Source: JAIOSM01 sp964565415 (GTDB lineage Bacteria; Desulfobacterota; Desulfobacteria; Desulfobacterales; Desulfobacteraceae). Taken from it: a stretch of DNA of 23,250 bases. Location: assembly GCA_964565415.1 (NCBI GenBank), contig CAZMEX010000054.1, positions 1 to 23,250 on the forward strand. Reading direction: 5' to 3'. Both the position numbers and the translations under genes were made by a program. The notes beneath the pieces were generated by a model. That model worked only from the letters and a program-made list of their open reading frames with translations. It was not told the origin of the DNA and did not search any database. Below, in pieces: positions 1 to 7,770 of the stretch. Numbering within the stretch: position 1 is the first letter of the stretch; the number at the start of each line of letters is the position of its first letter.

Positions 1-431
1 TAGAGAGAAAAAACAGAAGATTTTTCCATGCCCTTTTTATAATGAAAGTAGTGAGCAAGGATTGTTCTGTGATCAAAAGCAATATTGGAAGGAAGGCTGT
101 TTTGTGTGAACAGCTGGGCATTTTTGGCATCATCATCTGCTTTTAAGATTCCTGCACCCTTGGCAATGAATACAACAGAAGCAGTATGGAACCGGGGGTC
201 TCTGTCAGGCTTGGAATATGTATGAAATTGCTCAATCAAGGTTACATCAAGACTTGTCTCTTCCTTTGCTTCTCTTATGGCAGCAGATTCAACAGATTCA
301 CCATAATCTACAAACCCTCCTGGAATAGCCCAGCCATGGGGCAGATTTTCTCGCTCAATTAAAACAATTTTATTATCAATTTCAATTATGATATCAACAG
401 TTAAGTAAGGGTTTCTTGGTGTCTTATTCAT
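1..431 (-). CDS. NUDIX hydrolase, ADP-ribose pyrophosphatase-like (3' end cut by window edge)
   Basis: Reading the minus strand from the ATG at 431-429 gives 143 codons with no stop. The bases at 2-1 read TA, so the stop may be the very next codon. The NUDIX box is clear: GGFVDYGE near residue 39, followed by REAKEE about seven residues later. This is the G-x5-E-x7-RE-x-x-EE signature that binds Mg2+ and hydrolyses nucleoside diphosphate-X bonds. The late box glycine is Ser (EETSL). A downstream stretch YSKPDRDPRFHT resembles the ADP-ribose/NADH-type NUDIX consensus, so ADP-ribose is a reasonable but unproven substrate. Its ATG overlaps the TGA of the upstream glycosyltransferase gene (ATGA), which points to translational coupling. 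The protein is cytosolic, with no signal peptide. Confidence 0.85.
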   Translation of the reverse strand, partial: MNKTPRNPYLTVDIIIEIDNKIVLIERENLPHGWAIPGGFVDYGESVESAAIREAKEETSLDVTLIEQFHTYSKPDRDPRFHTASVVFIAKGAGILKADDDAKNAQLFTQNSLPSNIAFDHRTILAHYFHYKKGMEKSSVFSL

Positions 432-1540
432 GGCAGCTGCCCATCAAATATATTATCATATTGTTCAACCATATTTTCCCATGAGTACTTCCCCATGGAG
501 TGTGACAAATCTTCTCTTAAGCCCATGTATTCAGTATAATTTAAAAGCATGTGTTCAAGTTTTTGCAAAAGATCCTTTGTATCTGAGTAAAGTATTTTTT
601 TCAAGTGTTGATCCGGCATGATTTCAGGGTATGACAATCTGTCCGGCAAAAGAGGGATGCAGCCCATCCTCACAGCCTCCACAACAGAGATTCCAAAATT
701 TTCCTGTATTGATGTGCTTACTACCACGGCACCACGTTTAAGCAGTTGAATATATTCATCCTTTGACTCTACATACCCAAAAGATATAAGTTCATCTTTA
801 AACTTCTGTTCTGCTGCTCTAAACTTTTTTGGGATGTTACCTGAATTTTCACCAAGCAATGCAAGCTTAAAGGAAATTTTTTTCTCCTTTAATGTGGATA
901 AAACCTGAAAAAAAACATCAGGGTTTTTATCCCACTCCCATCTATGATTCCAGACAATGAGAGGCGGTTTAATGTCAGGGTTATTAAGGTTTATTTTTGA
1001 TTTTGAAAATCTGCACCCGGGATATAGAACTTTTGATTTTTTAAGTATTTTCTTCTTTATCCATTGGGGTTTAAAATCAGGAACATTGCTGCAAAACTCT
1101 TCTGTTTTTATTATAAATTCATCCAGTTGGAACCTGGAATTAAAAAGTATCTTTGTTGCGCAGAGAGCTGAAGTTATATTTGTAATCCCAAACTGCCAAT
1201 CTTGTTTTTGACCTGGTGCCAGAGGATATGTGAGCTGATTTTCATGGAAATATAAAACTACTGGTATATCTTTAATATCATTGCAAGCTTTAAAGTCAGC
1301 AAGGTTAATCATATCAGTTGCAAATATCAAATCATACTTTTCAATATTTTCAACCCTGCTTGTAAACTCAAGTGCTGCTCCGCGCATGCGCCATTTCCAG
1401 TTTTTGTCCGGCAGGGTCAAAAGGTCGATTTCATGTCTTGAATGCTCTTTTAAACCAAGGGCAAAATCTTTATGGGAGCCTCCAAAAAAAGATTCTAAAA
1501 ACAGTATTTTTAATTTATAAAAAGGTTCTTGCTCCGGCAT
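428..1540 (-). CDS. tRNA-queuosine alpha-mannosyltransferase-like glycosyltransferase (DUF3524, GT4-type)
   Basis: This 370-residue cytosolic protein matches the DUF3524/GTDC1 family from end to end. Visible family motifs are FFGGSHKDF (residues 18-26), LPDKNWKWRMR (43-53), FHENQLTYP (98-106), FNSRF (133-137), WNHRWEWDKNP (197-207) and the GT4 E-x7-E motif (E280 to E288) followed by GCIPLLPDRLSYPEI. The vertebrate member (QTMAN, formerly GTDC1) transfers mannose from GDP-mannose to queuosine in tRNA-Asp. Bacterial members are annotated by homology, so the acceptor here is inferred. The ATG at 1540 lies inside the end of the NlpC/P60 gene (26-nt overlap); no other in-frame ATG would keep the N-terminal motif. 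The stop overlaps the NUDIX start. No strong Shine-Dalgarno is visible, which fits coupled translation. Confidence 0.88.
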   Translation of the reverse strand: MPEQEPFYKLKILFLESFFGGSHKDFALGLKEHSRHEIDLLTLPDKNWKWRMRGAALEFTSRVENIEKYDLIFATDMINLADFKACNDIKDIPVVLYFHENQLTYPLAPGQKQDWQFGITNITSALCATKILFNSRFQLDEFIIKTEEFCSNVPDFKPQWIKKKILKKSKVLYPGCRFSKSKINLNNPDIKPPLIVWNHRWEWDKNPDVFFQVLSTLKEKKISFKLALLGENSGNIPKKFRAAEQKFKDELISFGYVESKDEYIQLLKRGAVVVSTSIQENFGISVVEAVRMGCIPLLPDRLSYPEIMPDQHLKKILYSDTKDLLQKLEHMLLNYTEYMGLREDLSHSMGKYSWENMVEQYDNIFDGQLP

Positions 1541-2258
1541 AATGTTTTTTATAATATGATGAGTTTAAAAATTGATAGCATACAGTTTTACCTTTGCCAG
1601 GTGAGTGAATAAATCGTTGGTTTCCTATGTATATTCCAACGTGAGAAACTTTTCTGCCCATTTTTTTAAAAAAAACAAGATCGCCTTTTTGTAAATTTTT
1701 CCTTGGTACAAACACCCCTGTTTTAAACTGCTGCTTTGATGTTCTTGGAAGCATGATCCCGGATTTTCTAAAGACAGACAAGGTAAATCCGCTGCAGTCA
1801 AATCCGGTCACAGAACTGTTTCCCCCCCAGCTATAGGGAACTCCAATGTAATTTTCTGCCTCTTTTACTATTTGCTCTCTTATTTTTAATGCCCTGATGT
1901 GGTCATTATCATATTTTTCAGGAACAACTAAAAAGTAGGCATCAATAATATTGTCGCTTTTTAATTGCCGGGCTCTTTTCAGGGCAACCTTTTTAGAAGA
2001 GAAATTACCAAATCTTACTTTGAAAAAACCGTCTTTGTCCTTAAAACTAAAAGCATCAACATACTTATCAAGTTTCCTGCTGTAAGCATCAGCATTTTTA
2101 AAACTTTGAAAAGCTCCTGCCTGAATTGAGTATTCAACAAATTCTGTTTTTATGTACTCTTTTGTTAAAGGGGGTGGTTTTAAATGGGCTTTGGTAACGC
2201 AGGCAAATAAACATATAATACAAAATATGATTACCAGAAAGTTTGAGTGCTTCAGCAT
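1515..2258 (-). CDS. SPOR-domain NlpC/P60 lipoprotein, putative peptidoglycan endopeptidase
   Basis: The 247-residue precursor starts with a lipoprotein signal: a hydrophobic stretch (residues 7-19), then lipobox LFAC with C20 as the lipidated residue. Residues 42-112 form a SPOR domain (YSIQAGAF ... FKVRFGNF ... AYFLV), which binds denuded peptidoglycan glycans. Residues 130-247 are an NlpC/P60 cysteine peptidase with C155 in FDCSG, H206 in SHVGIYIG and H218 in FIHSP as the catalytic triad. The family cleaves peptide stems of peptidoglycan. The +2 residue is Val rather than Asp, so outer-membrane targeting is expected. The gene is 48 bp downstream of the kinase and overlaps the next gene by 26 nt, so it probably shares their transcript. 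Confidence 0.93.
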   Translation of the reverse strand: MLKHSNFLVIIFCIICLFACVTKAHLKPPPLTKEYIKTEFVEYSIQAGAFQSFKNADAYSRKLDKYVDAFSFKDKDGFFKVRFGNFSSKKVALKRARQLKSDNIIDAYFLVVPEKYDNDHIRALKIREQIVKEAENYIGVPYSWGGNSSVTGFDCSGFTLSVFRKSGIMLPRTSKQQFKTGVFVPRKNLQKGDLVFFKKMGRKVSHVGIYIGNQRFIHSPGKGKTVCYQFLNSSYYKKHYAGARTFL

Positions 2259-2306
2259 AAACTATATTATACTTAACTCAATTGCAAAAACAAGTGATTA
2301 ACAAGC

Positions 2307-3950
2307 TTAAACCTGTTTTTTCATATCAATAGCTTTTCTGACAGCCATGGATAAATCAATCAATTCATAGGGTTTTTCTATATATGCGTTCACCCCTATT
2401 GCCTTGGCTTCCTTTTCCGTCATATTCTCACTGTATCCAGTGCATAATATTACTGGCAGATCAGGCTTTATTTTTAACACTTCTTTTATTAATTTTTTCC
2501 CGGTCATGCCTGGCATTGCCATATCTGTAATTAAAAGATCAATGCGAACCTTACCAATTAAAAAATATCCCAGGGCATCTCTTCCTGACAGGGCTGTCAT
2601 CACAGAATATCCTGCAGAGGTCAACATTTTTTGACAAAGCTTAACTATTGATTGCTCATCATCAACAAAAAGAATATTGCCCTTGCCTTTTATAAGTTCC
2701 TTACTGTCTGGAACCAGGCTTGTTTCCTGGAGATCTCCATTCATAACAGGAAAGTATATAGAAAAACATGAGCCGCTGCCAGGTTCACTCTCCACCTTAA
2801 TATGCCCCTGGTGAGCCTTTACAATGCCAATGCAGGTGGAAAGACCCAATCCTGTTCCTTTATCTTGTTCTTTTGTTGTAAAATATGGATCAAAAATTCT
2901 TGTTTTAACCTCAGATTCCATGCCGTGACCTGTATCTGTTACTTTTAACTCAAGATAGTCTCCCGGCTCCATATCAAGAAAGCTCCCGGCAGATTCTGCA
3001 TCAAAATTAATATTTTGAAGGTCAATTTTAAGAATTCCAGTATCATCCTTTTCCATTGCATGCATTGCATTTGTACAAAGATTCATAATAATCTGATGTA
3101 TTTGAGTTGGATCAGCTTTGATTTTATTTAAATCTTTTCCAATTGTTTGGGTGATCTGAATATTAGAGGGGAAAATGGTTTTTATCAACTTTAAAGCTTC
3201 TTTTACAACAGCACCTATATTAAGGGATCTAAATTTCCCTGAAGCTGAATACTCTTTTCTTGTGGCAGTTAAAATCTGCTTAACTAAATTTTTTGCCCTG
3301 TGCCCTGATTCTAATATCAATTCAAAGGATTCTTTTATCTCTTTTCTATCATTAAGATCAAGAAGTGCTAATTCTGAACTTCCAATTATGGATGTTAATA
3401 TATTGTTAAAATCGTGGGTAATTCCACTTGCCAAAGTACCTATGGCTTCCATTCTCTGTGCCTGCCGCAATTCATCTTCAATGATTTTCTGTTTTGAAAT
3501 ATTTCTTACAAAAGCAAGGTTGGCAGGTTTGCCTTCCCATTCAACTGCAACAGATTTAATTTCAACCCAGACAATGCTTTTATCACTGTTTACTATCCTT
3601 ATTCTGTAATGCTTGTCACGCTGTTGTAAGAGTATATTATTTTCATGATTGGTCATTACATCGTCAATATCATCCGGGTGAACATAATCAAAAAAGTTGT
3701 CAGCAGCATCTTTTTTGTTTTCAATATTCAGCAAATCAAGCATTTCCTTGTTTACAAACCTGACCTTGTCATCCTGTACAACAACAATCCCATCCCCTCC
3801 ATTCTCCACAAGAAGCCTGTATTTTTGTTCGCTTAACTTAAGTTTATTATATTTTTTTAAAAGTTTATTATGGACAGAATCATGGGCAGAAGCTGTATAA
3901 GTATCAATGCCAAAAATAGAAAAAAAACGCTTTTTTAACCAGCCATTCAT
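2307..3950 (-). CDS. PAS-domain hybrid sensor histidine kinase with C-terminal receiver
   Basis: This 547-residue protein has no obvious transmembrane segment, so it probably senses a cytosolic signal. The order of domains is a short N-terminal helical stretch, PAS (about 40-155, ending in the PAC-like FVRNISKQK), HisKA (165-232) with phospho-acceptor H179 in GITHDFNN, HATPase_c (280-402) with N box NLCTNAMHA, G1 DTGHGM and G2 GTGLGLS, and a receiver (425-540). The receiver keeps the acidic pair D430/D431, phospho-acceptor D476, T504 and K526, so phosphotransfer should work. There is no HPt or DNA-binding output domain, so a separate partner is needed. It is the first gene of the minus-strand operon and diverges from the radical SAM gene. 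No strong Shine-Dalgarno precedes the ATG at 3950. Confidence 0.95.
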   Translation of the reverse strand: MNGWLKKRFFSIFGIDTYTASAHDSVHNKLLKKYNKLKLSEQKYRLLVENGGDGIVVVQDDKVRFVNKEMLDLLNIENKKDAADNFFDYVHPDDIDDVMTNHENNILLQQRDKHYRIRIVNSDKSIVWVEIKSVAVEWEGKPANLAFVRNISKQKIIEDELRQAQRMEAIGTLASGITHDFNNILTSIIGSSELALLDLNDRKEIKESFELILESGHRAKNLVKQILTATRKEYSASGKFRSLNIGAVVKEALKLIKTIFPSNIQITQTIGKDLNKIKADPTQIHQIIMNLCTNAMHAMEKDDTGILKIDLQNINFDAESAGSFLDMEPGDYLELKVTDTGHGMESEVKTRIFDPYFTTKEQDKGTGLGLSTCIGIVKAHQGHIKVESEPGSGSCFSIYFPVMNGDLQETSLVPDSKELIKGKGNILFVDDEQSIVKLCQKMLTSAGYSVMTALSGRDALGYFLIGKVRIDLLITDMAMPGMTGKKLIKEVLKIKPDLPVILCTGYSENMTEKEAKAIGVNAYIEKPYELIDLSMAVRKAIDMKKQV

Positions 3951-3971
3951 AGTACGTAACTTTTTAATAGT

Positions 3972-3985
3972 ATATATTAATATAT
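3972..3985. repeat. 14-bp perfect AT palindrome in the divergent intergenic region
   Basis: ATATATTAATATAT is its own reverse complement and lies about 22 bp upstream of the kinase start, in the 177-bp gap between two divergent genes. It could be a regulator site or part of a -10 region on the minus strand. In DNA this AT-rich, a palindrome of this kind also arises by chance. Confidence 0.3.
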
Positions 3986-4127
3986 TCTCGGGATTTCGCC
4001 ATGAAGTCTTTAATTACAATATCATAGTTTTCTATTAAATTGTAGTAATTATTAAATTAGATTGCAAAACAGGCAAAAACAACAGATAAATACAATGGCA
4101 TGTTAATAAGTAAGATATGGGAAAACA

Positions 4128-5393
4128 GTGGAAGAACTATTTAAAAACAGTAAGCTTAGAATTGCTCTAAATAAAAAAGGCTATGATAAATATATTAAAA
4201 TCAGTTTCCCGGTGAAGTATGGTATTTATTCTGAGATCGAAACAGAGGATTATATATTCCAGTTTAACCTGAACAGTGAAATCGTAAGGGCAAAAAGTAA
4301 AAAACAGCAATGGCTTAATCCGTCAGAATGGTTAAAAAGAACCATTGGCAACGACTGGATATACTACTCCACAGGAGGCTATGCAGGAGTGTTTGAGGCA
4401 ATTGGAGAGTATTATCTTCCAAACCTTCAATATCCAACCAACTCACTGATTGGCGGCAAACCTTTTAATGAACCTGAAATAAAAAAAATTGTTACACAAT
4501 GGCACAGCATATTAGATAAAAGTATTCAACTTTCCAAAATCCCTGAAAGATTTCATATCTTTCTTAATAAATCCCTTGAAAACTCAAACAGAAAATTGTC
4601 TGAAAAATCAAACAAATTGTTTGAAATATTAAAACAGAGGGTCAGTGTTCTGCCTCCAGATGCACGCCACGTTGATTATGATGTTATCCCGGTAAACATA
4701 TCTGAAGGGTGTTTATACAATTGCAGATTTTGCCGCGTAAAAAGTGAAAAGCCTTTTTCGCTTATTGAAAAAGAGGAAATTTCAACTCAAATCAAACAAT
4801 TAAAAAACTTGTATGACAAAGATATTAGAAATTATAACTCGGTTTTTTTAGGTGGGCATGATGCACTGAATGCCCCTGTTGAATTGATTGAATTTGCAGC
4901 AGAAAAGTGTTATTCGCTTTTTGAATTCAAAGATTCTTATATGAAATCAAGCAATTTATTCCTATTTGGGAGTGTTGATGCACTCTTAAACAAACAAGGC
5001 AACGACTTTGATAAAATTGCAGCCTTGCCGTTTCAAATATATATAAACATTGGATTGGAATCTGTGGATCAGGAAACTTTGGACATTCTGGGTAAACCCC
5101 TTACAGCTGGAAAAGTCGCCAGGGCATATAAGCTTATTCGAGCTATAAATATTAAATATCAAAATATTGAAATCTCATCAAATTTTATCATTGATGACAG
5201 CTTGCCGAAAAATCACTACACCTCTTTTCTTAATCTTTTAAAAAAGGAATGCACAATTTTTAAAGATAAAGGAGATATTTATCTATCTCCTTTGCGTATT
5301 AATAAGCCTTCAAGGCAGGAAGTTTTTAAATTTAATGAGCTGAAATTAAAAAGCCCCCTGCCCACCTATCTTTACATAATTCAAAGGCTTTAA
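4128..5393 (+). CDS. Radical SAM protein of unknown substrate
   Basis: The 421-residue product carries the [4Fe-4S]-SAM motif C195-x3-C199-x2-C202 (GCLYNCRFC), preceded by a strand VIPVNIS. Later motifs fit a radical SAM barrel: FLGGHDALN, LFGSVDALL, and INIGLESVDQETLDILGKPL. The last resembles the strand/helix motif seen in Elp3/HemN-like enzymes. The first 180 residues form an extension with no family I recognise, containing IYYSTGGYAGVFEAIGEYY (78-96). The only usable start is GTG at 4128: an in-frame TAA lies at 4107-4109 and GGGA sits 5 nt before the GTG. It is followed after 45 bp by a histidinol-phosphatase gene, which does not reveal the reaction. The function is not assigned. Confidence 0.88.
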   Translation: MEELFKNSKLRIALNKKGYDKYIKISFPVKYGIYSEIETEDYIFQFNLNSEIVRAKSKKQQWLNPSEWLKRTIGNDWIYYSTGGYAGVFEAIGEYYLPNLQYPTNSLIGGKPFNEPEIKKIVTQWHSILDKSIQLSKIPERFHIFLNKSLENSNRKLSEKSNKLFEILKQRVSVLPPDARHVDYDVIPVNISEGCLYNCRFCRVKSEKPFSLIEKEEISTQIKQLKNLYDKDIRNYNSVFLGGHDALNAPVELIEFAAEKCYSLFEFKDSYMKSSNLFLFGSVDALLNKQGNDFDKIAALPFQIYINIGLESVDQETLDILGKPLTAGKVARAYKLIRAINIKYQNIEISSNFIIDDSLPKNHYTSFLNLLKKECTIFKDKGDIYLSPLRINKPSRQEVFKFNELKLKSPLPTYLYIIQRL

Positions 5394-5438
5394 GTGCAGT
5401 CTTGATTTTATCAATATTTAATGTTAGCTATTTAATCC

Positions 5439-6299
5439 ATGAAAACAATAAGACAGGTATCAGTGCATGGTGGTCACAGCAAAGAATACTGTCTCCATGC
5501 TGAGGATTTACTTGAAGATATTATTAAAAAATATATTCAAGAGGGATTTGCCTGGGTTGGCATTACTGAGCACTGCCCACCTTTAAATGACGATTTAAGA
5601 TATCCCGATGAAATCAAAGCTGGCATTTCAAAAAAATATATTGAAAAACGATTCAAAAAATATATCTGCCAGGTCAATGAATTTAAAAAAAAATATTCAT
5701 CTGAAATAAAAATATTTCTTGGGTTTGAAACTGAAAGCTATGATGGATATATTGATTACACAAAAGAGCTGATCAAAACCCACAAACCTGATTACATTGT
5801 TGGTTCTGTCCATCACATTAACAACATCTGCTTTGATTTTTCAAGACAATTGTATGGAAAAGCCATTAAATCCTCAGGTGATATAAATCAAATGTATGAA
5901 GATTATTTTGATAAACAATATGAGCTTATCACCAGTTTACAACCTGCAGTTATCGGGCATTTTGATCTGATTAGAATCTTTGATACTGAGTATATAAAAA
6001 GGATTGAGAAAAGAGATATTCGAAAAAAAATTGTGAGGAATCTTAAAGCTTGTAAGAAAAATAACCTTATTTTAGATTTTAATACCAGGGCTCTAAAGAA
6101 AAAAGCAAAAGAGCCTTATATCTCAAGATCGATTTTAAGAAAAGCAAAAGAGCTTGGTGTCAGGGTTGCTCCAGGAGATGACTCCCATGGCATAATGGAT
6201 ATTGGTACTGATATCAAAACAGGGGTAAAAATACTTACCCGGGCAGGTTTTAATACTGACTGGCCTGTACCAGATATTTATACCTGCCCGGCACAATAA
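5439..6299 (+). CDS. Histidinol-phosphatase, PHP-domain (HisJ/HisK type)
   Basis: This 286-residue cytosolic protein has the PHP metallo-phosphoesterase layout. Likely metal ligands are H10 and H13 in VHGGHS, H45 in GITEHCPP, E97 in LGFETESY, H125/H126 in GSVHHI, H174 in GHFDLIR, and D248/H250 in APGDDSHG. The family removes phosphate from L-histidinol phosphate, the eighth step of histidine synthesis. The length and motif order match the HisJ family rather than DNA polymerase PHP domains. No other his gene is present, as is common for this enzyme. The ATG at 5439 has no clear Shine-Dalgarno. A 10-bp inverted repeat spans the last 60 bp of the gene. Confidence 0.86.
   Translation: MKTIRQVSVHGGHSKEYCLHAEDLLEDIIKKYIQEGFAWVGITEHCPPLNDDLRYPDEIKAGISKKYIEKRFKKYICQVNEFKKKYSSEIKIFLGFETESYDGYIDYTKELIKTHKPDYIVGSVHHINNICFDFSRQLYGKAIKSSGDINQMYEDYFDKQYELITSLQPAVIGHFDLIRIFDTEYIKRIEKRDIRKKIVRNLKACKKNNLILDFNTRALKKKAKEPYISRSILRKAKELGVRVAPGDDSHGIMDIGTDIKTGVKILTRAGFNTDWPVPDIYTCPAQ
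6239..6291. repeat. 10-bp perfect inverted repeat at the 3' end of the histidinol-phosphatase gene
   Basis: CCGGGCAGGT at 6239-6248 is the exact reverse complement of ACCTGCCCGG at 6282-6291, separated by 33 nt. Both arms are much richer in GC than the surroundings. They lie inside the coding sequence, just before its stop at 6297-6299. There is no following T run, so it is not a standard intrinsic terminator. It may form an mRNA structure before dtd or be chance. Confidence 0.5.
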
Positions 6300-6333
6300 G
6301 CCAGACACAAAGTACTAAAAGGAAAAGCAATAT

Positions 6334-6777
6334 ATGAAAGCAGTTGTACAAAAAGTTTCAAAGGCAAGTGTAAAGGTCCAAGAAAAAATTATTGGTGAAA
6401 TTATGACAGGGCTTGTAGTGCTTTTGGGTGTAGGACACAATGATACTGAAAAAGATGCTGATTATCTTAGCGATAAAATTATAAATTTAAGAATATTTGA
6501 AGATGATAACGGGAAAATGAACAACTCTCTTCTGGATGTAAAGGGTGAACTGCTGGTCGTTTCCCAGTTTACCCTGCTGGGAGATTGCAAAAAAGGCAGA
6601 AGACCCTCTTTTGCCAATGCAGCCCCTGCTGATAGGGCAAATATACTTTATGAATACTTTATCTCTAAAACAAGGGGAAAAAGTGTTAAGACTGAAACAG
6701 GAAAATTTCAGGCACTAATGGATATATCTCTTGTCAATAATGGACCTGTGACTATCCTGCTTGATACTGAGTCATGA
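6334..6777 (+). CDS. dtd: D-aminoacyl-tRNA deacylase
   Basis: The 147-residue protein is the usual length for DTD and matches along its whole length. It starts MKAVVQKVSKASV and carries the two active-site signatures SQFT (77-80) and NNGPVT (135-140). The latter holds the Gly-cisPro that enforces chiral selection. The homodimer hydrolyses D-amino acids and Gly from mischarged tRNAs in the cytosol. The start is supported by AAAAGGAAAA about 7 nt upstream. The stop TGA overlaps the ATG of the next gene (ATGA), so dtd and the tRNA methyltransferase are translationally coupled. Confidence 0.96.
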   Translation: MKAVVQKVSKASVKVQEKIIGEIMTGLVVLLGVGHNDTEKDADYLSDKIINLRIFEDDNGKMNNSLLDVKGELLVVSQFTLLGDCKKGRRPSFANAAPADRANILYEYFISKTRGKSVKTETGKFQALMDISLVNNGPVTILLDTES

Positions 6778-7520
6778 AATTTAAAAATATCTCGATCATC
6801 CTTGTTGAACCCCAGGGTCCCCTTAATATCGGTGCCTGCTGCCGTGTAATGAAAAATTTTGGATTCAGTGATTTAAGACTTGTAAACCCCTGCTCACAAT
6901 ACAAATCAAAAGATGCCAGAAAAATGGCGTTGACTGCTCAAAATATGCTTAAAACAGCAACTCTTTACGAAACTCTCACCTCTGCGTTGCAAGATTGCAA
7001 CATGGCTTTTGGAACCACAAGACGTTTTGGAAAATACCGCAGCGATTTTATCACCCCGGATGAAACATCCAAAAAAATTTTAGAATACAATGATAATACA
7101 AAAGTAGCACTTGTTTTTGGCAGAGAAGATACCGGACTTACAACAGATGAGCTTAAGACCTGCCAGAAATTTGTTACAATACCAACAAATAATGCGTTTG
7201 CATCCATGAACCTTTCCCATGCAGTCGGAATATTGCTTTATGAGATAAACAAAGCAAATATAGCTGCAAATGGTCTTGAAGTCTCAAGGCGTGCCCAGGA
7301 TAAAAACCAAACCCCTGCAACAGGCAAAGAGCTTGAACAGATGTACGAACATATGCGCAGCACCTTAACCAAAATTGAATATCTGGACCCCCAGAATCCT
7401 GACCACCTTTTAAAAAGCTATAGAAAAATTTTTGGGAAAGCAGAGCTGACCAATCGCGATGTAAGAATACTCCGGGGACTTATCAGCAAAATCGACTGGA
7501 TCGAATCCCTGGTGAGATGA
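6774..7520 (+). CDS. trmJ: TrmJ-family tRNA (cytidine/uridine-2'-O-)methyltransferase, SPOUT fold
   Basis: The 248-residue product is a SPOUT (TrmH-group 1) RNA methyltransferase. Motif 1 is LVEPQGPLNIGACCRVMKNF (10-29), motif 2 is VFGREDTGL (114-122) and motif 3 is the knot segment SMNLSHAVGILLYE (144-157). The C-terminal helical extension (about 175-248) is typical of TrmJ, which methylates the 2'-OH of nucleotide 32 in several tRNAs using SAM as a dimer. Overlap with dtd suggests joint production of tRNA maintenance enzymes. Exact target and nucleotide specificity cannot be read from sequence. It closes the operon; no hairpin plus T-run terminator follows. Confidence 0.9.
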   Translation: MKFKNISIILVEPQGPLNIGACCRVMKNFGFSDLRLVNPCSQYKSKDARKMALTAQNMLKTATLYETLTSALQDCNMAFGTTRRFGKYRSDFITPDETSKKILEYNDNTKVALVFGREDTGLTTDELKTCQKFVTIPTNNAFASMNLSHAVGILLYEINKANIAANGLEVSRRAQDKNQTPATGKELEQMYEHMRSTLTKIEYLDPQNPDHLLKSYRKIFGKAELTNRDVRILRGLISKIDWIESLVR

Positions 7521-7527
7521 ATACTAC

Positions 7528-7556
7528 TTGACAAAAAATTAACCCCCCTCTATATT
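7528..7556 (+). promoter_or_regulatory. Predicted sigma70 promoter for the MoxR/Bat operon
   Basis: A perfect -35 box TTGACA (7528-7533) is followed after exactly 17 bp by TATATT (7551-7556), one mismatch from the -10 consensus. The predicted transcription start is near 7563. It begins 8 bp after the TrmJ stop and points toward MoxR. This is the best promoter match seen in the window. Confidence 0.72.
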
Positions 7557-7568
7557 AACCTTAAAATT

Positions 7569-7596
7569 TGACTAGTGAGTACTAAATAGTTAGTCA
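7569..7596. promoter_or_regulatory. Dyad after the predicted transcription start, possible operator or leader hairpin
   Basis: TGACTA (7569-7574) and TAGTCA (7591-7596) are reverse complements with a 16-nt spacer. The dyad starts about 6 bp after the predicted transcription start of the MoxR operon, a position where a repressor could block. The arms are short, so chance is possible. Confidence 0.28.
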
Positions 7597-7629
7597 CCTT
7601 GTAAACAATTAAGAGAGATCTGCCTTATC

Positions 7630-7770
7630 ATGCAACGATCCACCTTACTTACTCCACTACTGCCCGATAAGATTTTTTATACCAAATCAGATATTAGGGT
7701 TATCAATATAAAAAAATATATCCAAAACGTGCTAGACAAATCCTTTACCGGCTATATTACTTTACAATAA
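7630..7770 (+). CDS. Possible small leader protein or N-terminal gene remnant (46 aa)
   Basis: An ATG at 7630 opens a 46-codon frame ending in TAA at 7768-7770. The product has mixed hydrophobic and charged content, with segments FYTKSDIRVINIKKYI and DKSFTGYITLQ that look like genuine protein rather than random translation. I do not recognise a family. It ends abruptly after a predicted strand, which would fit the start of a longer gene cut by deletion. A purine run GAGAG is about 12 nt upstream, too far for a good Shine-Dalgarno. It lies wholly within the predicted MoxR leader. It could be an expressed leader peptide, a pseudogene remnant, or noise. Confidence 0.3.
   Translation: MQRSTLLTPLLPDKIFYTKSDIRVINIKKYIQNVLDKSFTGYITLQ

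Noticed and set aside
957..1520. Plus-strand frames opposite the mannosyltransferase gene
   Set aside because: The minus-strand protein matches its family along its full length, so these are shadows.
3175..3609. 144-codon plus-strand frame opposite the histidine kinase
   Set aside because: It overlaps HisKA, HATPase and PAS coding sequence on the other strand, has no family features, and is a frame shadow.
4062..4090. TTGCAA with GATAAA as a promoter for the radical SAM gene
   Set aside because: Spacing is 17 bp but the -10 match is poor and the region is so AT-rich that many equal matches exist.
7521..7570. Intrinsic terminator after trmJ
   Set aside because: No GC-rich hairpin followed by a T run was found; the C run at 7542-7548 belongs to the promoter spacer.
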